Below are positions 1 to 12,556 of a stretch of 64,000 bases of DNA, piece after piece. The notes under the pieces were generated by a model, which was not told the origin of the DNA, did no database searches, and saw nothing but the letters and a program-made list of their open reading frames with translations. The position numbers were made by a program, and so were the translations under genes. This DNA is from Monodelphis domestica (taxonomy: Eukaryota; Chordata; Mammalia; Didelphimorphia; Didelphidae): NCBI RefSeq assembly GCF_027887165.1, contig NC_077230.1:22305200-22369199 (forward strand). Reading direction: 5' to 3'. Each line of letters starts with the position of its first letter. Position 1 is the stretch's first letter.

Positions 1-280
1 CTCAGCAATAGGAGGCTCCAAGCTGGGTGGAGAGAGGTGAGGAATGCTGGCCAAGCAGATAGACAGGAGAAACAGCAGGCAGCAGCAGGGCGGGGCAGGA
101 GGGCAGGCACACTGGACCTCATGGTGGGAAGCAACCAGGCAAATTTACTATCTGTAAGAGTATCTGCTCAAAATTTTTTGAGAATTCATAATGGATTCAT
201 GGTAAGCCAAAATGTGGGTTTTTTAATTAATAATCAGTGACTAAGTATTATATTTTATAAAGTTTTATTAATAATGACTA
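1..280. other. Unassigned window start
   Basis: Short G-rich then AT-rich sequence. The 67-codon frame at 37-240 has no recognisable feature. Confidence 0.4.
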
Positions 281-776
281 AAGCAAAAAACTGCCTGACT
301 TTAGCCCAGTAGCAAGTTCAACAGCCTGAGGGAGGAGTTACAGCCACTTAAATACAATCACGCAAAACATGGGGACACAGGAAAATGGAATTTTGGGAAA
401 TATTAAGGGACTTCTGAGGGATAAAGTCCAAAGGTTCAAAATCTCCATTTATACAGTGTCAAAGCTGCCAGTTGGCACCTATGCTTGAATCCTGCAGGAA
501 GTCACAATTCCTAGGAATGGGCCAGGGATGCTTGGTACGGATCTGAGACTGCCTCTTGTCCTCACTGGGTGCTGAAGTGTCCCATCCACTTTCCTGGACA
601 AATCAGTCAATGTACATAGGCATCTCTCTATGGCAGCCTGGACTTGCAAAAATGAGTCCCCATGACTTTCTTTTGTAGTTCCCTATCAAAATTCAGTTTT
701 CTAGGTCTGTTTGAGGGAGTTTTGGGAAGGAGTTCCCTATAATGTTTTCTGCTACTCCACCATCTTGACTTTGCCT
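281..776 (-). repeat. Probable L1 5' UTR fragment, antisense
   Basis: The right edge, CCACCATCTTGACTTTGCCTC at about 758-777, is the inverse of the L1 5'-end signature seen elsewhere here. The rest is consistent with but does not prove L1 5' UTR. Confidence 0.4.
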
Positions 777-789
777 CCCCCAATACTAT

Positions 790-972
790 GAATGATTTTT
801 TTAACCCTTACCTTTTGTTTTAATATCAGTTCTAAGACAGAAAAGCAGCAAGGGCTAGGCAATCAGGACTGTCCAGGGTCAAATGGCTAGGAAGTGTCTG
901 AGGCCAGATTAGAAACCAGTCCTCCTGACTACAGGACTGATGCTCTATCCACTGCACTACCTCATTGCCATT
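790..972 (-). repeat. CORE-SINE, antisense, degenerate
   Basis: TTAACCCTTACCTTTTGTTT tail, AGGGCTAGGCAATCAGG, GGGTCAAATGGCTAGGAAG, GAGGCCAGATTAGAAACC, TGCTCTATCCACTGCACTAC head. Confidence 0.8.
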
Positions 973-1058
973 AATGATTCAAAGCTACTCACAGTTACAG
1001 AAGATCACATTTTAGTACCAATATTCTCACTGAGATGCAATGCTTAAATGATTCTTAT

Positions 1059-1681
1059 TGTTATGGGGGTTCAGATGTGTACCCCTGGGGTTCGGGAAGG
1101 ATGCCTTTTGCAAGAATGCAAGACTCCAAAACTTAGCTTAAAAACAAAAAGAGAAATTTATTAATTTAGGGAGTAAGGTTGAGAATGGCCAGGAGGATAG
1201 CAAGGTGGAACAGCAAGATGGGGAGCAGTTCCTGGGAGGACAGCATGAATGGAAAGGCTGTTCCCCCCCCCCCCCCCCCGTGGACAGCATGGGTGGAAAA
1301 GCTGTTCCCCCAGATGACATCAGTTCTGGTGATTTTATACTCTTTACAACAGTGTTAGTCACCCAGGCATGAGGTGGGGTGATCATACTGGGGTCTGCCT
1401 GGGGACATAAAGATTCCTTAGTTTTAAGGAACAAACAGATGTCTGATAGCATCGAGGTGTAGCCTGAAGGTGCATCTTTCTGTCCATCTTAAATCTAGAG
1501 GACAATCAAAGGGAGATAATCATCTCAGGACCCCAGAGGAGTCATTGGGTGTTTCTAGGCTCAGAGTCACAAGGATGGAAGGGAGTGAGGGAGTTTCCCT
1601 GATAATAGTTCGCCTGAGTTCCTGGGGTACAGCGCCCATGTCATTATCATTTTGGAATTTTTCCTCCAACAGTGCACAACA
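1059..1681 (-). mobile_element. Solo ERV LTR, antisense
   Basis: Read on the minus strand it starts TGTTGTGCACTG and ends CCCCCATAACA (termini TGTTGTG / CATAACA), with a TATA-like GAGTATAAAATC near 1330-1341 and AATAAATTTCTC downstream (about 1150-1161). Length 623 bp. A run of 17 C lies at 1263-1279. No perfect target duplication was found, and no internal viral sequence adjoins it. Confidence 0.7.
1263..1279. repeat. (C)17 tract
   Basis: Homopolymer inside the solo LTR; length may be unreliable in sequencing. Confidence 0.9.
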
Positions 1682-1699
1682 CAACCCATGTCTACCTCC

Positions 1700-3300
1700 T
1701 CATTCTGTGCATATCTTTTGACCCAGCAATATTGCTACTAAGTCTGTATCCCAAAGAGGTTTTTAAAAAATGGGAAAGGACCTGTTTGTACAAAAAATAT
1801 TTATAGCTGTGCTTTTTTGTGGTGGTAAAGAATTGGAAACTAAAGGGATGTTCCTTAATTGGGGAATGGCTGAACAAATCGTTTTATATAATGGTGATAG
1901 AATACTGTTGTGCTTAAAGGAATCATGAACAGGATGGTTTCAGAAAGAGCTGGAAAGACCTTCATGAACTGATGCAGAATGAAATAAGCAGAACCAGAAG
2001 AGCAATGTATAAACTAACTGAAATATTGTGGGATGATCAAATGTGATAGACTTTGCTACTGAAAGCAATAGAGTGAATGATCCAAGTATAAAGATAATTT
2101 TAGCGTTTTGACTTAAAAATCTAAATTAATTGGTCACCAGAGATAATCCCAAATAATAAAATACCCAAGTCAGCTGGAAATTATGGTGATTTTAATTAAT
2201 ATAGAGAGAAGGAATTAAGGAGAAGAGAGAGGGAGAAGAAACAGTTAATTTAAACTGCTCTGGCTCAGGCTGAGACAAGCAGGAGTTAAAGACCTTGGCC
2301 AAAAGGACCTCCCTGAGCCCAAGGGAAAAAGAAATCAGTCTTATCCAAGTCACCACAAGACGTCTCAAGGAAGCTGTCTGAGTGAGCTCCTCCAGGCTAA
2401 GTTCCAGGATTGAACTGGCGCCTAGGCTGCTCACAGGAAGTGATCAGCCAGATCCGACTTTCCAGAGAAAGAGTTTTTAAGAGATAAAAAAATCCCAAAT
2501 ATATAGACCTTTCACCCTTGTGTCTCCACCTCTAAATTTTCACATCTACCAATCACATCAAAGACTTTCTCCAGGACTGCCTGTACTTTTAGTTCTCATC
2601 TTCTTTAATTAGTTTATATCTTTTGAGCTACTTCACACTTCTTTGTTAAGTTCACCTTTTGTTAGTTACTTGACCTTTTTGTGATTAATTTAACCTTTAT
2701 AGTTACTTAACACATTTTTGTATTAAAGTCTAAAAATAGACAACTTAAAGGTCTAGCTTCACTATAAGGTGAGAACTAAGTACCTTCATTGTTCAATTAG
2801 GAGATTACAACTTTATCTTCCCCTAAAGTAAGGTTTGGGTAGGGTGGAATAATTTAAAGTTCCCAAGACATTCCTGATCAAGTATCTCCATTGTTACAAT
2901 CAGGAAATAGCTAAATCAAATCTTCTAAAGTGTGGTCTGAGTAGGGTGGAGTAGTTTTAAAATTCACACAGGACAATGCTGAGTTACTTATGACAAAGAA
3001 TGCTACCTGCATCTAGAGAAAGAACTGTTGGAGTAGAAATGCATGTGAAAACATGATTTATTACTTGGTTATTTGGATATGATTTGGGGTTTGGGTTTTA
3101 TAAGATTATTCACTTACAAAAATGAATAATATGGAAATATGTTTTGAGTGATAATACATGTATAATCCGGTTGAATTGTCAGCTCTGGGAGGAGGGAGAG
3201 AAGGAAAGGGAGACAACACAAATCATATAACTTTAGAAAACTTTTGTGTAAATTTGTTACTGGAATAAAATAAAGATAAAATTTAATTAAAAATAAAACA
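1700..3300 (+). mobile_element. L1 3' end, sense, split by an LTR
   Basis: ORF2 end from CTTTTGACCCAGCAATATT through TGATGCAGAATGAAATAAGC to GAATGATCCAAG (about 2085). The L1 resumes at about 2970 with ACAGGACAATGCTGAG and runs to a GGAATAAAATAAAG tail. 5'-truncated and decayed. Confidence 0.75.
2090..2968 (-). mobile_element. ERV LTR inserted in L1, antisense
   Basis: About 870 bp interrupting the L1. On the minus strand it contains CTACTCCACCCTAC near its start and ACTGATTTCTTTTTCCC near its end. Both motifs and their spacing recur in the LTR at 20440-21245, so these are one family. Confidence 0.6.
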
Positions 3301-3304
3301 AACA

Positions 3305-3510
3305 GGGGGCAGCTGGGTGGCTCAGGGGATTGAGAGCCAGGCCTAGAGATGGGAAGTCCTGGGTTCAAATGTGGCCTCAGACACTTCCCAGCTGTGTGAC
3401 TCTGGGCAAGTCACTTGACCCCCATTGCCTAAGCCTTTACTACCCTTCTACCTTGGAAACAATACATAATATTGATTCTAATGCGGAAGGTAAGGGTTTA
3501 CTTAAAAAAA
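3305..3510 (+). repeat. Marsupial CORE-SINE
   Basis: GGGGCAGCTGGGTGGCTCAG head (A box), GGGTTCAAATGTGGCC (B box), CAGCTGTGTGACTCTGGGC core, GGAAGGTAAGGGTTT tail. It sits right on the A-rich tail of the L1 copy. Confidence 0.9.
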
Positions 3511-3554
3511 TAAAACAAAATAAAACAAACAAAAAAGCATACCTACTCATTCTG

Positions 3555-4215
3555 TCAGTCCAAAAATATTTATTATGTACTTACTATATGCCAGATACAG
3601 TGTTAAATTCTGATGATACAAAGAAAGGAAAAAACATGGTGCCTGTCTTCAGGAAGCTTAGATTTTAACAGTGGAGACAATGTGTAAATAAATATCTAAC
3701 TACATATTATAAATACAATGTATATGTGTATATATAATGCAAATGGAAATATATATCATCTATATAATATATGTGTGTGTATGAAAAGGAAGGAAATCTT
3801 AGAGCAAAGGCATTAGTAAGGGAGGAACCAGGAATAGTCTCTTGTAGAAAGTGGGATTTGAACTGAATCCTGAAGAATGCCAAGGAAGCCAGGAGATAGA
3901 GGTGAAGAGAGAGAACATTCCAGGCATAGGAGATGGGCGGGGAAAAGGCAAGGAGTCAGGAGATGGTGTCAGGTGGAAGGAATAAGAAGTAAACCCCTGC
4001 CTCTGGGTCATGGACTATATGGAGGGGAGTAACAAGTAAGAAGACTTAGAAAGGTAGTCTGTGACCAGATTGTAAAAGGCATTAAAAGTCAAATACAAGA
4101 TTTTATATTTGATCCTGGAGGCAACAAGGAGCCAGTATAGGTCGTTGAATAAAGAGCTATGACATGATCAGAAAACCACTTCAAGAGAATCACTTTGGCA
4201 TCTGAGTGGAAGAAG
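3555..4215. repeat. Ancient L2-group relic, antisense
   Basis: AATATTTATTATGTACTTACT, TGCCAGATACAGTGTTAAATT (inverse L2 terminus), then ATTCCAGGCATAGGAGATGG and GCAACAAGGAGCCAGTATAG. A (TA)/(TG)-rich patch lies at 3715-3785. Confidence 0.55.
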
Positions 4216-4819
4216 GTTTGGACCTTGGCCAAGTTACTGTCCTTTTCTGGACTTGGCTTCCAAATATGTAAAAATTTATATACATATTGAACAGCTCTAC
4301 AGGCTGTGCACCTAAATGCATATCAACATCTTAGCAATAGAGGCATTCATCCGCTTGATTTTTCCTGTACCGATGGCTATCAAACTCTTCTGAATGGTTA
4401 TAGATCTCTTCTAGGAGGCTTGCCAATATTTTAGAGCTTACTGGAATTTGAAAGACAGACTTCACCGTCCATAGAGAATCCCTCTTTAACTTGGATTCTC
4501 TGCTGGATCTCTTCCTGTAAATGGGCATAATCATGACATATATTAAATATTGCTATAAAAATAAGCCAAATGGACATCTACCTTCTAAGATAAAAGGACA
4601 AAATGAGATGCACAGTACCTAGCAATAGTAGGCAATTAATAAATGCTGTTCCAAAATATAAATTTTTAAAAAATATTGGTTCATATTCCTTCTTATTTTT
4701 CCTCATCAGAGTAACATATGTTTCTGATAAGCCAATTCTTCCCTCCTTTATGTCATCCTTGGTTACGATGATAAAAACTGAATAAGGTTCTGTTGCGCAT
4801 CTTTCAGGAGTCAAGTCTT

Positions 4820-5075
4820 TAACAAAGTAAATATATTTTATATATTTTTATTAATATATAGTTTGTTTTTATTTTATATATCTTATTAATATAGAAATTA
4901 TTTTTATTATTTTAAATTATATCTTATTAATTTTATTAATATAATTATTGGACTCCACATATTTCAGTAAATTATATTATAATGATAAATATACATGTGT
5001 GTATATAGATACACACATGTATATTTATCATTATATAATTTTTCTTCTATATATTATACATATATACATTTTTTT
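4820..5075. repeat. AT-rich segment with a long perfect palindrome
   Basis: About 250 bp, mostly A/T. At 4981-5003 and 5010-5032 are 23-bp perfectly complementary arms (AATGATAAATATACATGTGT.. against its inverse) around a 6-base loop TATAGA. Confidence 0.9.
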
Positions 5076-5175
5076 TTTTGGAATATTGTTTGTGAAAGCT
5101 TGGTTTTTCTCTACTAATGTCATCAATGAGGAGTCCTTTAGTGAGTGTGCTAATGCTTCTCAAAAAACATTTTTT

Positions 5176-5372
5176 AGGGGCAGCTGGGCAGTGGATTGTG
5201 AGTCAGACCCAAAAACAGGAGATCCTGGGTTCAAACCTGACCTCAGACACTTCCTAGCTGTGTGACCCTGGGCAAGTCACTTAAGCCCCATTGCCTAGCC
5301 CTTACCACTCTTCTGCCTTAGAAGCAATACAAAATATTGATTCCAAGACGGAAGGTAAGTAGGTTAAAAAAA
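5176..5372 (+). repeat. Marsupial CORE-SINE
   Basis: GGGGCAGCTGGGCAGTGGATT head with a small internal deletion, GGGTTCAAACCTGACC, TAGCTGTGTGACCCTGGGC, GGAAGGTAAGTAGG tail. Confidence 0.9.
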
Positions 5373-5379
5373 TTTTTTT

Positions 5380-5990
5380 TTTATAGATGGGGAAAATAGA
5401 CATATAGATCTACAGTTGTTGGTGTTTCCTTGGCTTTTAAAAATTATTAATAGGTTTTGAATTTTTAAATGCTTTTGGTATCTTTTTCTGTAAATCAATT
5501 TTTCAACATCCTCACAATTATGTTGTACATATTTCTTCTATCTATGTTTGGTCTAGTACTACTGTTTCCCATCTTTGTTCTCTTTCATGCCATTTACACC
5601 TCTCCTAAAAGCACATTCAGGACTCTCTTGCTAGAATCAAAGTAGAGTGGCTCTATTATGCTGGATAGAGAAGCCACTTTATTATAAACATTTTCACAGA
5701 TCTTTTCCATTTTTTCTCTATTTATTGCCCTCCTTACATTTGTTCTTAAATCCACTTGTAATGATTTTGATTAGTTGGGTCTTTTTTTAATACTGATTTT
5801 ACCCTACATTGCTTCTTTCTGTGTTATGAAGTGATAATGTTTTATAATAATAAATTATTGGTTTTCATAATAGAGCTAGATCCTAAATAGTACAAATAAT
5901 AAGTCCTGTGAAGCTGTAGCATTATCTAAATCTGTGCTGCATGTTTCCGTTAGTAAGGAACCCATTATCATATTTTATATAACTTTGAAC
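5380..5990. other. Unassigned intergenic sequence
   Basis: AT-rich; no gene and no repeat that I can name. Confidence 0.4.
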
Positions 5991-5994
5991 CGTG

Positions 5995-7520
5995 TTTAGT
6001 ATGACTACTTCATGGGATTAATTACTCACAGAAATCAGGTATTACAAATGACTTGATATTCTAAACCAGCCTTTCTGTTGGCTTCTGTATCTCCCAGCTT
6101 GACAAATAGGTCAAGTGTTTGCTGATTAGTGTCTTGTATTCTCCTTATAAAAATCAATTGATCTACATCAGTTAAAATTCTGTATGAAATTGTTATAGTC
6201 AACGTCCTTCCTTTCACTACAGATTTTACCATAACTTCTGTGAATGAATCAAGATGAAATTTGATTAAGATTAACGTTATCTGGAGACTAGACCTTAATT
6301 TATAATTATTTATTAAATAAAAAGAGCAGGTTGGAGAAGGCTATTCCCTTCGCAAGCTTCCTCACCTAGCCACCTCCCCATAAATGTGCCTCCTCATACA
6401 TCACTCCAGGGCCAAAAGAGACAGATTTCCTTTCCCAACCCAAACTTATACATTTAATAATATCACTTTCCTGAGTCTCTCCGATTTGTTGGACTTGACC
6501 TCAGTCTGGGCTGGAGGCTGGTATTCCAGATACCAGGAGTCATGCAGGACCAGAGGCAAGCATCTTCTTGGTGCCAGGGAGCCACGAGGCTTCTGGCATC
6601 CTCCCAGAGTGCGCATGTGTCCCCCTTATACAGATAAGCCCTGGGCCCTTTTTCTTAACACAAATCAATTCAGTTGCAACCTCAAAAGAACAGGGGTTTG
6701 GACAAGTACATTTTCACAGTTTCTCATCCTATCCAGAGCTGACCAATATTTTCCTTTAAGTATTCAACACACAGTAATAAGACAGTCATTAGCCTCTCAT
6801 TCCTTGTTTCTGATCATGAGATCCACCATATTTTCCAATGTATTTCTCACTAATATTTTCTATTCTAATCTTTGTATTGCCTTTGCTGGACATCAAAGTA
6901 AGTCTAAGTTGGATTTAATTATGAAGATAGAGTTCATGGCTTCTAAATTTCTTTCTTGCCAATATAGATTGGCACAGATGCTGAAATTACATTTACAGTG
7001 TTATTTTTGCAAATGCTTATTATCAGGACTTCAGTAAATGACCAAATGTCTGATGATGAAATGATGTTGCTTTTGGACACACAATAAGCCAACGCTTCCA
7101 TTCCCTTTGTACTTTTGAGGACTCTGAGAGTCATCTTTCTATTGAGGTGCAACTTCTTTATCCTGGTTTTATGTGTAGTGAAAATGCCAAGATTAGTAAG
7201 ATTCCACTTGTCTACAAATATGTTACTTCATTGGTCATTGTTAAAAGATCTCACATTTAGAGCACCAACATTAAGTTTTATGGACCACCTGAAAACCAAT
7301 TCTGAGACCCTGGTTTTTCTGCCAATTTCACTGCAGAAGCAGAAAATCACAGGTATCACTTTGTATTTTTGTTTCAACAGTTGTCACAGTCAAGAAATTC
7401 TTCACCAAGTGGTCAGCCACCCAATAAGTAGCTTTTCTGTATTTAGAAGTAGGCTGGCCCTCAAAAACAGACTTGCTCTATTGCTGAGATTATACTCAAG
7501 ACTTGAATTTGCACTTCACT
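5995..7520 (-). mobile_element. Decayed RTE/BovB-like LINE, antisense, with an unassigned insert
   Basis: On the minus strand, 7300-6840 shows RTE endonuclease-type text (LNVGALNVRSFNND, then KWNLTNLGIFTTHKTRIKKL, SDIWSFTEVLIISIC), all broken by stops. About 6240-6830 is more GC-rich, has a long plus-strand chance frame and looks like a separate insert that I cannot classify. The 65-codon frame at 6232-6035 may be a further RTE piece. Confidence 0.5.
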
Positions 7521-7599
7521 GACTGGCATAGTCTTCAAAAGCCTAAAGTTATTTTCATGAGTGTAATAAGGCAAGAGGAAGACTTGGATTAAGATAGGA

Positions 7600-10500
7600 T
7601 TCTGGGAACTAAGACGGTTTAGTATGGGATGCTCAATTCACACAAACCCTCAAAACACACCAAAAAAGGGGAAAATAAGGACTTTAAAACAAAACAAAAA
7701 AGCATGAGTGATATGCTTTACTGGGCTGAGAAGGGAGAGCAATCCAGGGAATATGGTATCAGGGAACCAGCAGAACTAGAGCCAGTCTTACCACAGCCAA
7801 ATGGCCTGAGACAATGAGACTGCACAGTGGAACACTACTTCCAGGGGGCTGAGGTAGTGAGAGGGGAGCAGCCCAGAGCTGCCAAAGACCTGGGGCAACA
7901 AAACAGCAGAGTAGGAGTGCAGTCCAATGCCAGTCCTTGGAAGTGGTCTGAGGCATAGGAAAGGTGGAGCAAGGAAACCAGTAGCAGGGGTTGTGAAACC
8001 CAACTGCACAGAATACCTTCAAATCTTCCCATAAGAAGCCAACGAGGCTTAAAAAATGCCCTCAAAATGCACAGTGAGGGGCCCAAACACATCCAGGCCT
8101 ACTCCAAACACAAGCAAAGGCTATATAGCAAGCTTGGGAAAGCACTCTATCCCAGGAACAGAGAAGAATCTTAAGATAATGGGGGAGAGGGATGGGAAAG
8201 GGGAATAACAATTGGGAAAATGAGCAAGAAACAAAGAAAAAACAAACCTTGGAAAATTTCTTTAGTGACAGAGAAGATCAAAATATAAATCCAGAAGAGG
8301 ACAACAATAGCAAAAAGGAGACATATGAATCCTCAAAGGAAAGTGAAAAAATATGTCAGGTCCCAAAAGAAAACTTAGAAGAATTTGAAAAGAAGTTTAA
8401 AAACTCAAAAAAATCAAAAAAATGATAGAAAGAATCAGCAACTTGGAAACTTGACTGAACCAAATGAAAATGAAGGTCAAAAAAGCTGTTGAAGAAAATG
8501 AATTCCTAAAGACCAGAATGGACCAAATGGAAAAGGAAACACAAAAGCTCAAAGAAGAAAATAATTTCTTAAAATTAGAATCGAGCAAAAGGAAGCTAAT
8601 GACTCCATGAGGCATCAGAAAACAATAAGACAAAATCAAAAGACTGAATAATAGGAGAAAATCTGAAATACCTCACTGGAAAAACAACTTACCTGGAAAA
8701 TTGATCCAGAAGAAACAATTCAAGAATCATTGGAATACATGAAATCCATAATAAAAGAAAACAGCCTGGACACCATATTACAAGAAATCATCAGGGAAAT
8801 CTGCCCTAATATCCTTGAAAAGGAAGGGAAAATAAAAGTTGAAAGAATTCACTAATCATCTCATGGAGTAAAACAGCCAGGACTGTTATACAAAAATTCA
8901 AAAACTCCCAGGTCAAGGAAAAAGTACTTCAAGCAGCCAGAAGAAAACAATTCAAATACCATGGAGCCACAGTTAGGATTACACAAGACCTGGCAGCTTC
9001 TACATTAAAGGACTGGAAAGTATGGAAAATGATATTACAAAAAGCAAAAGACCTAGATCTATGATCAAAAATCACATACTCAGAAAAACTGAGCATAGTC
9101 CTCCAGATGAAAAGTGATATTTAATGAAAGAGAAAACTTCCAGGCATTCCTGATGGAAAAAAAAAGCTGAAAAAAAATTTCAGTAAGTAAATTTACCACT
9201 TCAAGAGAAGCATCAAAAAGTAAACAGAAATTTAAAAACTTAAGCATTTCAATGAGGTTGAATTGAGTACATTCATACCTGGGAAGGTGATAATTAAGAT
9301 ACTTAATTGTTATGATGATTAAATATTTAAGATATCAATGATATTTGAAATACTTATCACAACCAATAAGGAATAAATTAAAGCAATTGTTGGGAGTTAT
9401 TTTGCCCAACTATATGTCAATAAATCTGACAATCCAAGTGGAATAGGTGAATAATTATAAAAATATGAACTGTCCAGATTAAGAAAAGAGGAAATAGAAT
9501 ACTTAAACCCCTCAGAGAAAAAGAAATTGAAGAAACCATCAAAGAATTTCCTAAGAAAAAGGCCTCAAGTGAATTGTACCAAATTTTAAAAGATCAGTTT
9601 GTTCCAATACTATACAAGATATTTGAAAAAATTAGAGAAGTAATTCTTCCAAATTCCTTTTATGACACAAATATGATTCTGATTCTTAAACCAAGAAAAG
9701 CTAAAACAGAAAGAAAGAAAACTATAAACCAGTAATGCTAATTTACATTTATGCAGAAATTTTAAATAAAAGACTAGCAAGGAGATTACAGTATTATATC
9801 ACAAGGGTCATATCCTATGACCAGATGGGTTTTATGCCAGGAAGGCAGGGATGGTTCATATTAGGAAAACTATCAATATAATTGACCATATCAATAACAA
9901 AACCAATGGAAAAATATGATCATCTCAATAGATGCAGAAAAAGTCTTTTAAAAAATACAATACTTATTCCATATAAAAACATTAGGAGACATTGGAATAA
10001 AAAGAGCTTTCCAACAGGAATGGCCGTGTTCATACAAAAACATTTATAGTTGCACTTTTTGTGGTGGCAGAAAATTGGAAACTATGGGGATGTCCCTGAA
10101 CTGGGGAATGGTACACAAACTGTGGTATATGATGGTGATGGAATACTATTGTGCAATAAGAAATGATGAAACAGTTGATTCCTACAAGAATTAGAAGGAC
10201 CTATATGAACAGATACTGAGTGAAATAAATAGAACATGGAGAACATTAAATAGAACTTTGCTACTAACAATAATACAATGATCCAGGACAATTCTGAGGG
10301 ACTTATAAGAAAGAATGTTATCCACATCTAAAGAAAGAACTGTGGGGGTAGAAATGCAGAAGAAAACATATGATTTATCACTTGTTTATTTGGGTATATG
10401 ATTTGGGGTTTTGGTTTTAAAAGATTATTCTATTACACAAATGAACAATATGGAAATGGGTTTTGTAAAACCTCGTGGAATTGCTTGACAACTACAAGAG

Positions 10501-12540
10501 AGGGAAAGGAGACAACATGAATCATGTATCCTTGGGAAACTTATGTGTAAATTTGTTACTGGAATAAAATAAAGGGAGTTTTTTTAAAAAGGAACTTTCC
10601 TTAAAATGATAAAAGGCATCTATCTAAAACCAATAGCAATCATCTGTAATAAGATCAGGCATTAATCAAAGATGATCATTATCACCACTACTATTTAATA
10701 TGGTACTAGAAATGTTAGCAACAGCAATAAAGCAGAAAAAGAAATTGAAGGAATTAGAATAGACAGTGAGAAAACAAAACTATCACTCTTTGAAGATGAT
10801 ATGATGGTATAAATAGAACATCCCAGAGAATCGATCAAAAAACTAAATATAAACAATTTACAACATTAGTAAAGCTGTAAGTTACACAGTAAACCCACAC
10901 AGTATTTCCATTTACCTCCAACAAATTTCCACAGCAAGAAATAGAAAAGGAAAAATTCCATTTAAAATAACTGTAGACAATAAAAAAACTGTAGACAAAA
11001 TAAAATAAAAAAAAAACTGTAGACAAAAAAAATAGGCTAGACTAACAAAAACAAATCCAGCAAGTATATGAACACAATTACAAAACACTTTTCACACAAA
11101 GCTAGACCTAAAAAAATTTAAAAATATTGTTATAGGTAGTCCAAGATAATATAATAAAAATGACAATCTTACCTATGTGAATTTACGGATTTGGTGCCAC
11201 ACCATTCAAACTAACCAAAATTTTTTCTAAGAACTAGAAAAAAAAATAACAAAATACATTTTAAGAACAAAAGGTACAGAATATCAAGGGAGTCAATGAA
11301 AAAAAGGAAGGAGATTAAGTCAAAATGGATACTTGATCTAGAAATAAGGGGTGATACCAGAATTAGGGGAAATAGGGGAACATGGAAAATTTTATCTGCC
11401 AGATTTATGAATTAGAGGAAGAATTTATGACCAAACAAGATATAAAGAACATAATAAAATATAAAATAGATAAAATTTGATTACATCAAATTAAAGAGTT
11501 TTTGCACAAACAAAACCAATGCAACCAAAATTTAAAAGCAAACAACAAAATTGGGGGGGAAATTTTTTTTTATAGGAGCATATGTCTATGATAAAGGCTT
11601 CATTTCTCAAACATATAGAGAACTGAGCTACATTTATAAGAATACAAAGCATGCTGTAAGTGAGAAATGGTCAGAGGATATGAACTGGCAGTTCTCAGAT
11701 GAAGAAATTAAAATTATCTATAGTCATATGAAAAAATGTTCCAAAGCACTATTGATTAGAGGAATGCAAATTAAAACAACACTGAGATACCACCTCACAC
11801 CTATAAGATTGGCTAATATGACCAAAAAAGAAAATAATAAATGTTGAAGAAACTGGGATACTATTCATAGAACTGTGAATTGATACAACCATTCTGGAGA
11901 GCAATTTGAAATCATGTCCAAAGGGCCAAAGAACTATGCATACCCTTTGACCCAACAATGCCCACTATGGGTCTATATCCCAAAGAGATTAGGGATAGAG
12001 GAAGAGGAACTACTTGTGCAAAAATATTTTCAGCAGTTCTTTTTGTAGTGTCAAAGAACTGGAAACTGAGGTGGGTAAACAAATTGTAGTTTATGGTTGT
12101 AATGGAATACTATTATGTCATAAGAAATGGTAAATAAGACAGACCCAGAAAAACCTAAAAAGGCTTATACGACCTGATGCAAAGTGAAGTGAGCAGAAGC
12201 AAGAGAACAACATATACATTAGCAAAAATATTGTACAATGATCAACTGTAAAACAAGGTCCCAACATAATTGGAACTGTTGGAATCTAATTGCAGATCAA
12301 AGCATACAATCTTCCACTTTATTTCCTGCATGAGTTTTTTTAATTATATGTGTGATGTGTCTTTTGTCATGGAATAGGGAATATGATAATATGTACTTAT
12401 GAAAACACTATCACCTATAACAGAACATTTACCACCTTGGGGAGGGGAGAGAGGAAAGAGGTAGAGGACATGATTTGCAAAATATCAGAAAATGATTATA
12501 AAAAAAATTTTACATGTAATTGAAAAAATAAAAGAAAGTC
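7600..12540 (+). mobile_element. Long decayed L1, sense, with nested L1
   Basis: Starts near AACTAAGACGGTTTAG (7605), with 5' UTR to about 8180, ORF1 remnants 8190-9180 (GACAACAATAGCAAAAAGG; GCAGCCAGAAGAAAACAATT; ACACAAGACCTGGCAGCTTC), RT-region remnants (GACCATATCAATAACAAAACC, ATCTCAATAGATGCAGAAAAA at about 9,920), then after the nested copy ORF2 C-terminal text (frame 11551-11847, [20 protein letters not shown]) and an A-rich end near 12540. Nearly full length but full of stops. Confidence 0.8.
10013..10588 (+). mobile_element. Nested 5'-truncated L1 3' end
   Basis: The host L1 stops at AAAGAGCTTTCC (10001-10012) and resumes with GGAACTTTCCTTAAAATGAT (10591 on), giving a short duplicated CTTTCC with flanking similarity. 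The insert is an L1 3' end with TTGGAAACTATGGGGATGTCC, CCAGGACAATTCTGAGGGAC and a GGAATAAAATAAAGG tail. Confidence 0.8.
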
Positions 12541-12556
12541 AAAAAAATAAAAAGAA

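Noticed and set aside
3305..3510. tRNA gene (A and B boxes present)
   Set aside because: The boxes belong to the tRNA-derived head of the CORE-SINE; no cloverleaf or acceptor stem follows.
6384..7037. 217-codon plus-strand frame
   Set aside because: It overlaps the antisense RTE remnant and an unassigned insert; the protein has no recognisable feature.
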